Positions 16,206 to 26,205 of a DNA stretch of 64,000 nt are shown piece by piece. The notes below the pieces were generated by a model that was not told the DNA's origin, made no database searches, and saw nothing but the letters and a program-made list of their open reading frames with translations. A program made the translations under genes and the position numbers. This DNA comes from Tropicimonas sediminicola (GTDB lineage Bacteria; Pseudomonadota; Alphaproteobacteria; Rhodobacterales; Rhodobacteraceae), in the NCBI RefSeq assembly GCF_900188335.1, contig NZ_FZOY01000003.1:124001-188000 (forward strand). The letters are read 5' to 3'. How positions within the stretch are numbered: the stretch's first letter is position 1; each line of letters opens with the position of its first letter.

Positions 16206-16964
16206 ATGACGAACCGCTCTCTCAAGCGCGCCGCCCTGCTCGGGGCCGGCCTGTTTCTGGCCGCTCCGATGGCGACTGCGGCCGACCAGCCCGCACCGAA
16301 GCTCGGACCGAACGCGACCCCGGTGACGGCCGACACCACTTTCCTGCGGCAGAGCGAAGCGCCGGATTACTGGGCCTTCGCCTCGTTCGTGAAACCGCAG
16401 TTCACCACCTCGGCATGTTCCATTGCTGCGGTCACCGCGGCCGTGAACGGGCTGCGCGGTCTTCCGGAGAATGCCGAGGACACGGTGATCACCCAGCCGG
16501 AGCTGCTCGAGGCGGTGGCCGATGCCACCTGGGCGGAGGTGTCTGCCGAGGGGGGCGATGGGGTGACCTTCGACCAGTTGGCGCAGTTCACCGGCAGCAC
16601 GCTGGCGGCGCTCGGGATGGAAGGCTACCGGACCGAGACCTTCAAGCCCACGGCCGCCGACGATCAGACCCTCGGCCAGCTGCGAGAGATCCTCGCCGCG
16701 AACGAGATGTCGGCCGAGGACGCGCTGCTGGTCTATTTCAACCAGGGCGTGGTGACCGGGGATTGGGATGGGCCGCACGTGTCGTTGATCGGCGCCTATG
16801 ACGCGGCCGGCGACAAGGCTCTCATCCTCGAGGTCGACCAGGAATGGTACATTCCCTACTGGACCCCGGTTCCGGTGCTGCTGGAGGCGATGCTGAAGCC
16901 GACCTCGGCCGAACATGGCGTGCTCGAGGGCGAGACGGGCGGCTTCGTGCATATCCTGCGATAG
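16206..16964 (+). CDS. Phytochelatin synthase-like cysteine peptidase, exported
   Basis: 252 residues. A signal peptide (MTNRSLKRAALLGAGLFLAAPMATA) sends it to the periplasm. The papain-like triad of the phytochelatin synthase family is complete: Cys71 in FVKPQFTTSACSIAA, His191 in WDGPHVSLIGAYD and Asp211 in LILEVDQEWYIPYW. It has only the catalytic half, as in the cyanobacterial homologue known to cleave glutathione to gamma-Glu-Cys. A role in glutathione or metal-thiolate handling in the periplasm is inferred. No metal transporter is nearby. Convergent with moaA. Confidence 0.87.
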   Translation: MTNRSLKRAALLGAGLFLAAPMATAADQPAPKLGPNATPVTADTTFLRQSEAPDYWAFASFVKPQFTTSACSIAAVTAAVNGLRGLPENAEDTVITQPELLEAVADATWAEVSAEGGDGVTFDQLAQFTGSTLAALGMEGYRTETFKPTAADDQTLGQLREILAANEMSAEDALLVYFNQGVVTGDWDGPHVSLIGAYDAAGDKALILEVDQEWYIPYWTPVPVLLEAMLKPTSAEHGVLEGETGGFVHILR

Positions 16965-17058
16965 GCCCGGCGGTGCATGGAACGTCGCGCCGCGTGCGGT
17001 CTGCATGCGGCGCATTCCCTCACTCTGGCGGGTTTGCCTGAATCCGTGTCTGCCGGGC

Positions 17059-18060
17059 TCAGCCGCCGGTGTGGCTCATGTGACGCGGCATCTGGCCGGC
17101 CACTTCCTGCCGGGAATAATCGAAATCGTGCCCCTTGGGCTTCAGCCGGATCGCGGCGCGGATCGCGTCTTCGAGCGGCGGGGCCGTGGGCTCGCGCAGC
17201 GAGGGGCGGAGGTCGGCGCGATCTTCCTGGCCGAGACACATGTAGAGCTCGCCGGTGCAGGTCAGGCGCACCCGGTTGCAGCTCTCGCAGAAATTATGCG
17301 TAAGCGGGGTGATGAAGCCGATCTTCTGCCCGGTTTCCTCCAGCCGCACATAGCGGGCGGGGCCGCCGGTGCGCTCGGCGAGGTCGGTCAGGCTGTAGCG
17401 CTCGCGCAGACGGGCGCGCAGGTCGCTCAGCGGCCAGTACTGGTCCAGCCGGTCCTCGTTGCCCAGATCGCCCATCGGCATCACCTCGATGAAGGTGAGG
17501 TCCATGTCGCGGGAGGCGCACCATTCGACCAGCGGGAACAACTCGTCCTCGTTGAAGCCCTTGAGGGCGACGGCGTTGATCTTGACCCTCAGGCCGGCCT
17601 CCTGCGCAGCGTCGATTCCCCGGAGCACCTGCGGCAGACGGCCCCAGCGGGTGATCTTGGCGAACTTGGTCTCGTCGAGCGTGTCGAGCGAGATGTTCAC
17701 CCGGCGCACCCCGATGGAGGCCAGTTCGCCGGCGAAGCGGTGCAACTGGCTGCCGTTGGTGGTCAGGGTCAACTCGTCGAGCGCGCCGCTTTCGAGGTGC
17801 CGCGCCATCCCCTGGAAATAGGTCAGGATGTTCCGGCGCACCAACGGCTCGCCCCCGGTGATCCGAAGCTTGCGGACGCCGAGAGAGATGAAGGCGGTGG
17901 AAACGGTGTCGAGCTCTTCCAGCGTCAGCAGTTCGCGCTTCGGCAGGAAGGTCATGTTTTCCGACATGCAGTAGGTGCAGCGGAAATCGCAACGGTCGGT
18001 CACGGAAACCCGCAGGTAGGTCACCGCGCGCTGGAACGGATCGATCAGAGGCGTGTTCAT
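17059..18060 (-). CDS. moaA: GTP 3',8-cyclase (molybdenum cofactor biosynthesis)
   Basis: 333 residues from the ATG at 18060. This radical-SAM enzyme starts Mo-cofactor synthesis by turning GTP into 3',8-cyclo-H2GTP. The N-terminal cluster is Cys24, Cys28 and Cys31 ([11 protein letters not shown]); the second cluster uses [11 protein letters not shown]...C near the C-terminus; the protein ends in Gly-Gly, which is required for activity. GGEPLVRRN is the SAM-binding motif. No strong ribosome site. No other moa gene is adjacent. An upstream in-frame extension crosses the divergent lipoprotein gene and is rejected. Confidence 0.96.
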   Translation of the reverse strand: MNTPLIDPFQRAVTYLRVSVTDRCDFRCTYCMSENMTFLPKRELLTLEELDTVSTAFISLGVRKLRITGGEPLVRRNILTYFQGMARHLESGALDELTLTTNGSQLHRFAGELASIGVRRVNISLDTLDETKFAKITRWGRLPQVLRGIDAAQEAGLRVKINAVALKGFNEDELFPLVEWCASRDMDLTFIEVMPMGDLGNEDRLDQYWPLSDLRARLRERYSLTDLAERTGGPARYVRLEETGQKIGFITPLTHNFCESCNRVRLTCTGELYMCLGQEDRADLRPSLREPTAPPLEDAIRAAIRLKPKGHDFDYSRQEVAGQMPRHMSHTGG

Positions 18061-18171
18061 GCGCGAAACGCTACGCTTTGCCGTGAAAACAGGCAAGAGA
18101 CGGATCGAAGGTTGCCCCCCTTGTGAACGCAGGGCAGGTTGCGGGAAATGGCCGCAGAGGGAGACGGACAG

Positions 18172-18654
18172 ATGCTGAGGCAGGTGACGATAGCGGCGCT
18201 GGTTCTGGCGGTGGCGGGGTGTTCGCAGTTCCGCGTGCCCTTCCGGAAGCCGGCGGACCCGGTTGCCGGCGCGCCGATGGAGACCGTCGCGGCCGAGCCC
18301 GCAGCGGTGGTGCCGTCCCCGACGGCGCTGACCCCCGAGCAATTCGATACCACGACAGGAGAACAGCGCGCCGCCGCTGCGGCCGCGGCCCCGGTGAGCG
18401 GCGAGACCCGGCTGGGCACGACGATCGCATCACTGGGCGATCCGGCCGATCCCGGCTTCTGGGCCGAAACCGGACTGGTGAGCGAGGTGCGGCAGGGGCG
18501 GCTGGAATACCCGGCGACCGGCAAGTCCGTCGCGGTCGAACTGCGCCCCTCGGGCGGGGCGCCGGGATCCGGCACGCGCGTCAGCCTGCCTGCGCTCCGC
18601 GTGCTGGAAGCGCCGCTGACCGATCTGCCGGAACTGGTGGTCTACGGGGGCTGA
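18172..18654 (+). CDS. Putative lipoprotein of unknown function
   Basis: 160 residues from the ATG at 18172, placed after [26 protein letters not shown] is a lipoprotein signal (lipobox VAGC, Cys17). The mature part has a Pro/Ala/Glu-rich linker to about residue 85, then a small folded region: [21 protein letters not shown]...[10 protein letters not shown]...[21 protein letters not shown]. That block looks like a D-galactarate dehydratase/YjhP-like fragment only weakly, so I leave it unnamed. Proteins of this shape are common in Rhodobacterales. Divergent from moaA, convergent with erpA. Confidence 0.72.
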   Translation: MLRQVTIAALVLAVAGCSQFRVPFRKPADPVAGAPMETVAAEPAAVVPSPTALTPEQFDTTTGEQRAAAAAAAPVSGETRLGTTIASLGDPADPGFWAETGLVSEVRQGRLEYPATGKSVAVELRPSGGAPGSGTRVSLPALRVLEAPLTDLPELVVYGG

Positions 18655-18667
18655 GCGCCGGCCCGGA

Positions 18668-18991
18668 TTACATCGCGAAGCTGACGCCGCAGCCGCAAGA
18701 GGAGCTGGCGTTGGGGTTGTCCACCACGAAACGGGCGCCGATCAGCTCGTCGGAGAAGTCGATGGTGGCGTTCTCGAGGAACGGCAGCGACACCGAATCG
18801 ACCACGACCTTCTGGCCCAGGCCTTCGATCACGAGGTCGTCCTCGGCCGGATCGTCGAGCTTGATCTCGTACTGGAACCCCGAGCAGCCGCCGCCCTCGA
18901 CGGCCACGCGCAGCGCCTTCGGAGCGGCCTCGATCTCCGCCAGGCGGGCGAAGGCGCGGTCGGTCACCTTGGGGGGAAGGGTCAAGTCCAT
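18668..18991 (-). CDS. erpA: HesB/IscA-type iron-sulfur carrier protein
   Basis: 107 residues, the exact usual size. It receives a [2Fe-2S] or [4Fe-4S] cluster from the SUF/ISC machinery and hands it to apo-enzymes. The three ligand cysteines are present: Cys36 in VEGGGCSGFQY and Cys99, Cys101 in NASSSCGCGVSFAM. Sequence favours the ErpA branch. It is divergent from dgt with 78 bases between starts, a layout repeated in many alphaproteobacteria. Its cluster may serve MoaA, encoded nearby, although that is inference. Confidence 0.93.
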   Translation of the reverse strand: MDLTLPPKVTDRAFARLAEIEAAPKALRVAVEGGGCSGFQYEIKLDDPAEDDLVIEGLGQKVVVDSVSLPFLENATIDFSDELIGARFVVDNPNASSSCGCGVSFAM

Positions 18992-19069
18992 GAAAAACCT
19001 CGATTGGCGCGTCGCATTCCTGTCAGAACCAAGATATATGCGGGCAGGAACGGCTGAACAAGGATGCCC

Positions 19070-20209
19070 ATGAAACTGGCCCCCTACGCCTGCGACCCCG
19101 CCGCCAGCCGCGGCAGGCTCTACCCGGAAGCGATCAGCACCTTCCGCTCGCCCTTCCAGCGCGACCGCGACCGGATCATCCACTCCTCCGCCTTCCGGCG
19201 CCTGAAGCACAAGACGCAGGTGTTCGTGGAGCACGAGGGCGACCATTTCCGCACCCGCCTGACCCATTCGATCGAGGTCGCGCAGGTGGCGCGGACCATC
19301 GCCGGTACGCTCGGGCTGAACGGGGAACTGACCGAGGCGGTGGCGCTGGCCCATGACCTCGGGCACACGCCCTTCGGCCACACCGGCGAGGACGCGCTGC
19401 ACGCGCTCATGGCGCCCTATGGCGGGTTCGACCACAACGCGCAGGCGATCCATATCGTCACCGCGCTGGAGCGCCACTACGCCGGGTTCGACGGGCTGAA
19501 CCTGACCTGGGAGACGCTGGAAGGTATCGCCAAGCACAACGGGCCGGTCAGCGGCGAGCTGCCCTACAGGCTCGCGGAATACAACGCGGTGCACGACCTG
19601 GAGCTGCATACCCACGCCAGCGCCGAGGCGCAGGTCGCCGCCCTTTCGGACGATATCGCCTACAACAACCACGACCTGATGGACGGGCTGCGCGCGAAGC
19701 TGTTCACCGATGCGGAGATCGAGGCGCTGCCCATCGTCGGGCCGGCCTATGCAGAGGTCGACGCGACCTGGCCCGGGCTCGACCCGATGCGCCGGCGCCA
19801 TGAGGCGCTGCGCCGGGTTTTCGGGGTCATGGTGACCGACGTGATCGCCACCGCGCAAGCCACTCTGGAGGAGGCCGGGCCCGGCGATGCGCAGGCGGTG
19901 CGTGAACTCGGCCGGCCGGTGATCCGCTTTTCGCAGCGGGTCTGGCAGGAGATCGAGGTGATCCGCTCCTTCCTGTTCACGCGCATGTACCGTGCGCCGA
20001 GCGTCATGGAGGAGCGCGCCCGCGTGACCCAGGTGATCGAGGCGCTGTTCCCGCTCTACATGCGGCGTCCGGATCTTTTGCCGGTGGACTGGCAGGACGA
20101 CATCGAGCGGGCGGGGGACGAGACCGCGCTGGCGCGGATCGTGGCCGATTACATCGCCGGCATGACCGACCGCTTCGCGCTGCAGCAACATGCCCGGCTG
20201 ATCGGCTAG
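19070..20209 (+). CDS. dgt: Deoxyguanosinetriphosphate triphosphohydrolase-like protein
   Basis: 379 residues. HD-domain hydrolase that removes triphosphate from dNTPs, especially dGTP. Signature at the start: RDRDRIIHSSAFRRLKHKTQVFV. HD ligands are in HFRTRLTHSIEVAQVARTIA and ALAHDLGHTPFGHTGE; the later Asp is in ALSDDIAYNNHDL. The ATG at 19070 lies five bases after AAGGA; an ATG two codons earlier overlaps that site. It belongs to the type-2 subfamily found beside erpA. A cluster of two small hairpins follows. Confidence 0.93.
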   Translation: MKLAPYACDPAASRGRLYPEAISTFRSPFQRDRDRIIHSSAFRRLKHKTQVFVEHEGDHFRTRLTHSIEVAQVARTIAGTLGLNGELTEAVALAHDLGHTPFGHTGEDALHALMAPYGGFDHNAQAIHIVTALERHYAGFDGLNLTWETLEGIAKHNGPVSGELPYRLAEYNAVHDLELHTHASAEAQVAALSDDIAYNNHDLMDGLRAKLFTDAEIEALPIVGPAYAEVDATWPGLDPMRRRHEALRRVFGVMVTDVIATAQATLEEAGPGDAQAVRELGRPVIRFSQRVWQEIEVIRSFLFTRMYRAPSVMEERARVTQVIEALFPLYMRRPDLLPVDWQDDIERAGDETALARIVADYIAGMTDRFALQQHARLIG

Positions 20210-20228
20210 GCCCGGCCGTCAGCCATAT

Positions 20229-20266
20229 TGCGCGCCTGCGGCGCATTCTCCTTGAGCCCTTCGGGC
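20229..20266. other. Paired short hairpins after dgt
   Basis: TGCGC with GCGCA (20229-20245) and GCCC-ttc-GGGC (20256-20266) form two small stems in the 160-base gap between dgt and the antiporter gene. Read on the minus strand the sequence includes ATGCGCCGCAGGCGCGCAAT. It could be a repeat or a terminator; only one copy lies in this window. Confidence 0.35.
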
Positions 20267-20371
20267 CGACTGGGCGCGGCGAAAACCCTTGACCGTCAGG
20301 GCGAAGACTGAACGTCCTTGGGCGACAGGGACATGCCCCGGGACCGGGGCGGACAGGCGGACGGAGAGGCG

Positions 20372-22192
20372 ATGAGTGCAGGTGGTGGCGGGCTGACGCC
20401 CGAGGTGGCGATCGCGGTGATCGGCGTGCTGGGCGTCGGGGCACAATGGATCGCGTGGCGGCTGCAGATGCCGGCGATCGTGCTGATGCTGGCGGCGGGT
20501 CTTGCGGTGGGGCCGGGCCTGGAATGGCTGGTGCCGGCGCGCGATATCGGGCCCCTGGTGGAGCCGATGGTCGCGATCGCGGTGGCGATCATCCTGTTCG
20601 AGGGCGGGCTGACGCTGAACCTGCACGGCTTGCGCGACGCGGCGACCGGGGTCCGGCGGCTGGTGATCCTCGGCGCGCCGCTCGGCTGGCTCTTTTCGGC
20701 GATGGCCCTGCATTACGTGGCCGGGCTCGGCTGGGCCGCGGCCTCGGTCTTTGGCGGCATCATGATCGTCACGGGCCCCACGGTGATCGCGCCGCTGCTG
20801 CGGCAGGCGCGGCTGTCACGGCGTCCGTCGGTGCTGCTGCAATGGGAGGCTATCGTCAACGACCCGATCGGGGCGCTGGCGGCCGTGCTGGCCTTCCAGG
20901 TGGTCACGGTCTCCGCGGCGGGGGGCGAGATGTGGAGCGCGCTGGTGCCGCTCGGCCTGCGCTTTGCCGTGTCGGGCGCGATCGGATGGGCCGCGGGCTG
21001 GCTGGTGGTGCAGGCGTTCCGCCGCGCGCTGGTGCCGGAATACATGAAGGTGCCGGTGCTCTTCGTGGCGGTGCTGGCGACCTTCGTCGGCACCGACCTG
21101 ATCGCCCATGAGAGCGGGCTGCTGGCGGTGACGCTGATGGGGATCGTCGTGGCCAATTCGGACCTGCCGTCCTTCACCGAGCTGCGCCGCTTCAAGGAGC
21201 ACGCGACGATCCTGCTGGTCTCGGGGGTCTTCATCCTGCTGGCGGCCTCGATGGACCTCGGCACGCTGGAGCTGCTGGACTGGCGGGCCGCGGCATTTCT
21301 CGTCGTGGTGATCCTCGTCGTGCGGCCGGCGACGGTGCTGCTGTCGCTGCTGGGCTCGGGGCTGCCCAGGAACGAGCGGCTGCTGGTGGCGCTGACCGGG
21401 CCGCGCGGGGTCGTGCTGGTCGCGGTTGCGGGGCTTTTTGCGACCAAGCTCGTGGCGCTCGGGGTCGAGGACGGGGCGCGGGTGGTGCCGCTGGCCTTTG
21501 CGCTGGTGGCGGCGACGGTGGTGCTTCACGGGTTCACGCTGGCGCCCCTGGCGCGCGCGCTCGGCCTTGCGGGGACGGATGCGCCGGGGCTGGTTATCGT
21601 CGGCGGCTCGCGGTTTGCCACGGCGCTCGGCAGCGCCTGCAAGGACCTGGAGATCCCGGTGATGGTGACCGACCGCAACTACACGCGGCTGCGAGGCGCG
21701 CGCGAGGCCGGGCTGCCGACCTATTACGGCGACATCCTGTCGGAAGCGACGGAGCACGGCCTCGACCTCGTGCGCTATGGCGTGGTGCTCGCGGCGACGG
21801 AGAACGACGCCTACAACACGCTCGTGGCGACGGACCTCGCGCCGGAGTTCGGCCGCGAGAATGTCTTTCAGATTTCCCGGGCGCAGGAGCAGTCCCGGCG
21901 CCACGCCCTGCCGAGCACGCTTGGCGCGCAGCCGCTGGGCAAGGGCATGAGCTATCTCGAGCTGAGCCGGCTGATGACCGAGGGCTGGGAGGTGAAGGTG
22001 ACCCGCCTGACCGAGGAGTTCACCCTCGACGACTGGCGGGGCAGGAACCCCGAAGCCTTTCTTCTCGGCCGGGTCGATGGCTCGGGGCTCAGGCTTCTGG
22101 CCGATGGCGCCGAGTTCAAGGCGGTGCCGGGCGTGCGCCTTTTGGCGATGGTGCCGCCGGAGCGGGAGGCAGTGGCAGCGGGCGGCCATTGA
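20372..22192 (+). CDS. Monovalent cation:proton antiporter (CPA1/NhaP type) with C-terminal RCK domain
   Basis: 606 residues from the ATG at 20372 behind GGAGAGGCG. About 12-13 membrane helices span residues 8-400, with the antiporter ND motif in LLQWEAIVNDPIGALAAVLA and the helix AVTLMGIVVANSDLP. Residues about 405-530 form a RCK/TrkA-N nucleotide-binding domain (LVIVGGSRFATALGSAC..TDRNYTRLRGAREAGLPTYYGD). The tail (about 535-606) is TrkA-C-like. It probably exports Na+ or K+ in exchange for H+ under control of a nucleotide. No partner gene adjacent. Classed by fold; ion choice not determinable. Confidence 0.9.
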   Translation: MSAGGGGLTPEVAIAVIGVLGVGAQWIAWRLQMPAIVLMLAAGLAVGPGLEWLVPARDIGPLVEPMVAIAVAIILFEGGLTLNLHGLRDAATGVRRLVILGAPLGWLFSAMALHYVAGLGWAAASVFGGIMIVTGPTVIAPLLRQARLSRRPSVLLQWEAIVNDPIGALAAVLAFQVVTVSAAGGEMWSALVPLGLRFAVSGAIGWAAGWLVVQAFRRALVPEYMKVPVLFVAVLATFVGTDLIAHESGLLAVTLMGIVVANSDLPSFTELRRFKEHATILLVSGVFILLAASMDLGTLELLDWRAAAFLVVVILVVRPATVLLSLLGSGLPRNERLLVALTGPRGVVLVAVAGLFATKLVALGVEDGARVVPLAFALVAATVVLHGFTLAPLARALGLAGTDAPGLVIVGGSRFATALGSACKDLEIPVMVTDRNYTRLRGAREAGLPTYYGDILSEATEHGLDLVRYGVVLAATENDAYNTLVATDLAPEFGRENVFQISRAQEQSRRHALPSTLGAQPLGKGMSYLELSRLMTEGWEVKVTRLTEEFTLDDWRGRNPEAFLLGRVDGSGLRLLADGAEFKAVPGVRLLAMVPPEREAVAAGGH

Positions 22193-22245
22193 CCTCGGTC
22201 TCGCCCGTGATACACCGCGCGGCAACCCCCAGCGGAGCCTGACCG

Positions 22246-23991
22246 ATGAACATCTATGCCGATATCCGTACCCTTGTGACCGAGGCGCTGGACGCGCTGG
22301 CGGCCGAAGGTGTGCTGCCCGAAGGGCTGGACCTGTCCAACGTGGCGGTGGAACCGCCGCGCGACGCGTCGCACGGGGATATGGCGACCAACGCGGCGAT
22401 GGTGCTGGCCAAGCCGGCGAAGATGAAGCCGCGCGACATCGCCGAGGCGCTGGCGGGAAAGCTCGCGGCGGACCCGCGGATCGACACGGCCGACGTGGCG
22501 GGGCCGGGCTTCCTGAACCTGCGGCTGGCGGCGCCGGTCTGGGCCGGGGTTGTCCGCACGGTGCTGGAGGCCGGCGGCGATTTCGGCCGGTCGGCGATGG
22601 GCAAGGACCAGCGGGTGAACGTCGAATACGTCTCCGCCAACCCGACCGGGCCGCTGCATGTCGGGCACACCCGCGGCGCGGTCTTCGGCGATGCGCTGGC
22701 CTCGCTGCTGGATTTCGCAGGCTATGACGTCACGCGCGAATACTACATCAACGACGGCGGCGGGCAGGTCGATACGCTCGCCCGGTCCGTCTACCTGCGC
22801 TACCTCGAGGCGCATGGAAAGGAAGTGGCCTTTCCCGATGGAACCTACCCGGGCGACTACCTGATCGCCGTGGGTGAGGCGCTCAAGGAGAAGGTCGGCG
22901 ATGCCTTTGTCGACAAGGGAGAGCAGTTCTGGCTGGCCGAGGTGCGGGAATTCGCGACCGACGCCATGATGGAGCTGATCCGCGAGGATCTTGCGGCGCT
23001 CGGCGTGAAGATGGACCGATTTTTCTCCGAAAAATCCCTCTACGGCACCGGCCGGATCGAGGCCGCGCTCAAGGCGCTTTCGGACAAGGGGCTGATCTAC
23101 GAAGGCGTGCTGGAGCCGCCGAAGGGCAAGACGCCGGACGATTGGGAGCCGCGCGAGCAGACGCTCTTCAAGTCCACCGCCCATGGTGACGACGTGGACC
23201 GTCCGGTCAAGAAGTCGGACGGCTCCTGGACCTATTTCGCGCCCGACATCGCGTATCACTTCGACAAGGTGGAGCGCGGCTACGACGCGCTGATCGATGT
23301 GTTCGGCGCCGATCACGGCGGATACGTGAAGCGGATGAAGGCAGCCGTCTCGGCGCTCTCGGACGGCAAAGTCCCGCTCGACATCAAGCTGACGCAGCTG
23401 GTGAAGCTCTATAAGAACGGCGAGCCCTTCAAGATGTCCAAGCGGGCGGGGACCTTCGTCACGCTGCGGGACGTTGTCGACCAGGTCGGGCCGGACGTGA
23501 CCCGCTTCGTTATGCTGACCCGCAAGAACGACGCGCCGCTCGACTTCGATTTCGACAAGGTGCTGGAGCAGTCCAAGGACAACCCGGTCTTCTACGTGCA
23601 ATACGCCCATGCGCGGGTGAAATCCGTGCTGCGCAAGGCAGAAGAGGCCGGGATCGCGGTGGACGACGCCACGCTGGCGGCGGCGGATCTGTCGGGCATG
23701 ACCCACCCTGCCGAGGTCGCGCTGGCCGCCAAGGTCGCCGAATGGCCACGGCTGCTGGAAATCGCGGCGCGGACCCACGAGCCGCATCGCGTGGCCTTCT
23801 ACCTCTACGAGCTGGCCGGCGACCTGCACAGCCTGTGGAACCGGGGCAACGACGAGCCCGCCCTGCGGTTCCTGCAGGAAGCGGATCCGGCCACGTCGCA
23901 GGCGAAAATCGCCCTCGCACGCGCTGTCTCCGTTGTGATTTCCACCGGTCTTGGTATCTTGGGCGTGACCCCGGTCGAAGAAATGCGCTGA
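22246..23991 (+). CDS. argS: Arginyl-tRNA synthetase
   Basis: 581 residues. Class I synthetase charging tRNA-Arg. The N-terminal Add-1 domain covers about 1-115; the HIGH-type motif HVGH is at 138-141 in [21 protein letters not shown] at 396-400 in [11 protein letters not shown] (a full KMSK, unlike many ArgS that lack it). The C-terminal helical anticodon domain includes [18 protein letters not shown] and ends [24 protein letters not shown]. It heads a run with the SPOR gene 85 bases downstream, then nagZ, scpA and scpB. Confidence 0.97.
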   Translation: MNIYADIRTLVTEALDALAAEGVLPEGLDLSNVAVEPPRDASHGDMATNAAMVLAKPAKMKPRDIAEALAGKLAADPRIDTADVAGPGFLNLRLAAPVWAGVVRTVLEAGGDFGRSAMGKDQRVNVEYVSANPTGPLHVGHTRGAVFGDALASLLDFAGYDVTREYYINDGGGQVDTLARSVYLRYLEAHGKEVAFPDGTYPGDYLIAVGEALKEKVGDAFVDKGEQFWLAEVREFATDAMMELIREDLAALGVKMDRFFSEKSLYGTGRIEAALKALSDKGLIYEGVLEPPKGKTPDDWEPREQTLFKSTAHGDDVDRPVKKSDGSWTYFAPDIAYHFDKVERGYDALIDVFGADHGGYVKRMKAAVSALSDGKVPLDIKLTQLVKLYKNGEPFKMSKRAGTFVTLRDVVDQVGPDVTRFVMLTRKNDAPLDFDFDKVLEQSKDNPVFYVQYAHARVKSVLRKAEEAGIAVDDATLAAADLSGMTHPAEVALAAKVAEWPRLLEIAARTHEPHRVAFYLYELAGDLHSLWNRGNDEPALRFLQEADPATSQAKIALARAVSVVISTGLGILGVTPVEEMR

Positions 23992-24076
23992 CGAACGGCG
24001 CGCGCGGGGCATCAGGCAGGCAAGACCCCGCGCAGCGCAACTCCCATGATCGGCGGCGCCTCGTGCGGGACAGGCA

Positions 24077-25192
24077 ATGAGGCGGAGCATGTTGAACCCG
24101 GCAGCAGGTCAGGGCAGGGGGGCGCTCGAAGCACCCCACGTTCAGGAATACATTCAGTCCTTCGAGAGCGTCGACGAGTCCGGCGCCTACCAGGTCGCGG
24201 CGCCCGGAAAGGCACGGCTCTTTGTCCACGTGATCGGCGCCGCGGTCTCGCTGGCGGTGATCGGCGCCTGTGGCTGGTGGGGCTACAAGCAGATCATGCG
24301 CGACCTGCACGGCATCCCGGTGGTCCAGGCGCTGGAAGGGCCGATGCGGATCGCACCCGATGATCCGGGTGGGATGGTGGCGAGCCATTCCGGGCTCGCG
24401 GTCAACTCGGTCCAGGCCGAGGGTGTGGCGGCGGTGCCGGAATCCCAGCTGATCCTTGCGCCCCAACCGGTGCGGCTGGCCGAGGAAGACCAGACAGCGG
24501 CCGAGCTGGCCCCGGCAGAGAGCGCCGAAGCGACCGAGGATGACCAGGCCACGCTGCTGGCGCGGGTCGATCCCGACGACGCGGAACTTGCCGAGCCGGC
24601 GCCGATGGTGCCGACGGTGGCAAGCCTGACCGAGGAGGTGCCGTCAGACGATCCGCTGGAGCGCGCCCTTGCACTCGCCGATGCGGCCACAGCCGGTGCG
24701 ATCCCGCTCTCGGAAAGTGCCGAGGCCGAGGAGCCCGCGGAAACGGTCGAGTCCGCGATCGAGGCCGCGGTCCGGACGGCGGCGATCGAAGCGTCGCTGG
24801 ATGGGCTGAGCGACACCTCCGGCATGCCGGTCTCGCCGCGTCCCGCGCCGCGGCCGGGGGCGCGCGTTCTCGCCGCGCCGGAGGCGACGGAGCAACTTGC
24901 CAGCATCGCGCCGGCATCGGTCGACCCCACGTCGATCGAGGTGGGCACGCGGCTGGTGCAGCTGGGGGCCTTCGAGTCCCAGGACGAGGCCAAGCGAGCC
25001 TGGGACATTCTGGCCTCCGCCTTCGACGGCCTGCTGGACGACAAGCAGCAGGTGCTGGTCGAGGCGAATGCCGGCGGCCGGAGCTTCTGGCGGCTGCGCG
25101 CGCTCGGCTTCGCCGACCTCGCCGAGGCCCGCCGTTTCTGTGCCGCGCTGGTGGCCGAACGGGCCGAGTGCATCCCCGTGGTGGTGCGGTGA
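24077..25192 (+). CDS. SPOR domain protein, inner-membrane anchored
   Basis: 371 residues. One membrane helix (about 48-68, LFVHVIGAAVSLAVIGACGWWGY) follows a cytoplasmic N-terminus. The periplasmic part has a long acidic, Ala/Glu-rich, disordered linker (about 115-285) and a C-terminal SPOR domain (about 293-371): GTRLVQLGAFESQDEAKRAWDIL...FWRLRALGFADLAEARRFCAAL. SPOR domains bind denuded glycan strands at the septum. The next gene, nagZ, overlaps its stop by four bases, fitting a link with peptidoglycan turnover. An alternative start is the ATG at 24089. Confidence 0.88.
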   Translation: MRRSMLNPAAGQGRGALEAPHVQEYIQSFESVDESGAYQVAAPGKARLFVHVIGAAVSLAVIGACGWWGYKQIMRDLHGIPVVQALEGPMRIAPDDPGGMVASHSGLAVNSVQAEGVAAVPESQLILAPQPVRLAEEDQTAAELAPAESAEATEDDQATLLARVDPDDAELAEPAPMVPTVASLTEEVPSDDPLERALALADAATAGAIPLSESAEAEEPAETVESAIEAAVRTAAIEASLDGLSDTSGMPVSPRPAPRPGARVLAAPEATEQLASIAPASVDPTSIEVGTRLVQLGAFESQDEAKRAWDILASAFDGLLDDKQQVLVEANAGGRSFWRLRALGFADLAEARRFCAALVAERAECIPVVVR

Positions 25193-26205
25193 GCGCCCGC
25201 TCGGCGACGATCCTCGGCGTCGAGGGGCTCGCGCTGACCAGCGCGGAGCGGTCCTTTCTGGCCGAGGCCCAGCCGCTGGGCTTCATCCTCTTCGCCCGCA
25301 ACATCGAGGCGCCGGAGCAGCTGCGACGCCTGACCGGCGACCTGCGCGACACCGTCGGCCGGGATGCGCTGGTGCTGATCGACCAGGAGGGCGGCCGCGT
25401 ACAGCGGATGCGCCCGCCGCACTGGCGCCTCTGGCAGCCGCCTTTGGACCAGATGCAGCGAGCCGGCGATCTCGAGGCCGCGGCGCGGGCGATGTTCCTG
25501 CGGCACCGCCTGATCGCCCACGAGTTGCGCGAGGTCGGCATCGACACCAACTGCGCCCCCTCCGCCGACATTGCGCGGCCGGAGACCCACCCCTTCCTGC
25601 GCAACCGCTGCTTCGGCGAGGACGTGGCCGCCGTGGTGACCGGCGCCCGTGCCGCCGCCGAAGGGCTGATGGCCGGTGGCGTGCTGCCGGTGGTCAAGCA
25701 CATCCCCGGGCACGGCCGGGCGCGGCTCGACAGCCACAAGGACCTGCCGGTGGTGGAGGTGGATGCCGACGATCTGCGCGCCCTGGATTTCGCGCCATTC
25801 CAGGCGCTGGCGGACCTGCCGATGGGCATGACCGCGCACCTGAAATTCACCGCCTTCGACGCGGAGGCCCCGGCCACGCAATCGGCCCGCATGATCGGCC
25901 TGATCCGCAACGAGATCGGCTTCGACGGGCTGCTGATGACCGACGATCTGTCGATGCAGGCGCTGATCGGAGACATCGCCGCACGCGCCGCGGCCTCGAT
26001 CGCCGCCGGATGCGACGTGGTCCTGCATTGCAATGGCGAGCTGGCCGAGATGGAGCAGGCTGTGGCTTCGGCCGGGCCGCTTTCTCAGGATGCCACACGC
26101 CGGGCCGATGCGGCGCTTGCGCTGCGCCGGAAGCCGGATCCGGTTGACATTCCGGCCGTGGAAGAGGAACTTCGCACACTTCTGAACGGGGATGTCTATG
26201 GCTGA
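25189..26205 (+). CDS. nagZ: Beta-N-acetylhexosaminidase (peptidoglycan recycling)
   Basis: 338 residues from a GTG at 25189 that overlaps the SPOR stop as GTGA. GH3 enzyme that removes GlcNAc from anhydro-muropeptides in the cytosol. Motifs: ALVLIDQEGGRVQRMRPPHW, the NagZ loop KHIPGHGRARLDSHKDLP with its catalytic Asp-His pair, and the nucleophile Asp in LLMTDDLSMQAL. No signal peptide, matching a cytosolic recycling enzyme. Translation coupled to the SPOR gene before and scpA after (8-base overlap). Confidence 0.95.
   Translation: MSARSATILGVEGLALTSAERSFLAEAQPLGFILFARNIEAPEQLRRLTGDLRDTVGRDALVLIDQEGGRVQRMRPPHWRLWQPPLDQMQRAGDLEAAARAMFLRHRLIAHELREVGIDTNCAPSADIARPETHPFLRNRCFGEDVAAVVTGARAAAEGLMAGGVLPVVKHIPGHGRARLDSHKDLPVVEVDADDLRALDFAPFQALADLPMGMTAHLKFTAFDAEAPATQSARMIGLIRNEIGFDGLLMTDDLSMQALIGDIAARAAASIAAGCDVVLHCNGELAEMEQAVASAGPLSQDATRRADAALALRRKPDPVDIPAVEEELRTLLNGDVYG

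Noticed and set aside
20004-20444. Minus-strand frame beginning near MRRRRAIWL after dgt
   Set aside because: Overlaps dgt and has no ribosome site; the short region 20229-20266 is better explained as hairpins.
21952-24090. 712-codon minus-strand frame over argS
   Set aside because: Artefact of GC-rich codon positions; argS motifs are on the plus strand.
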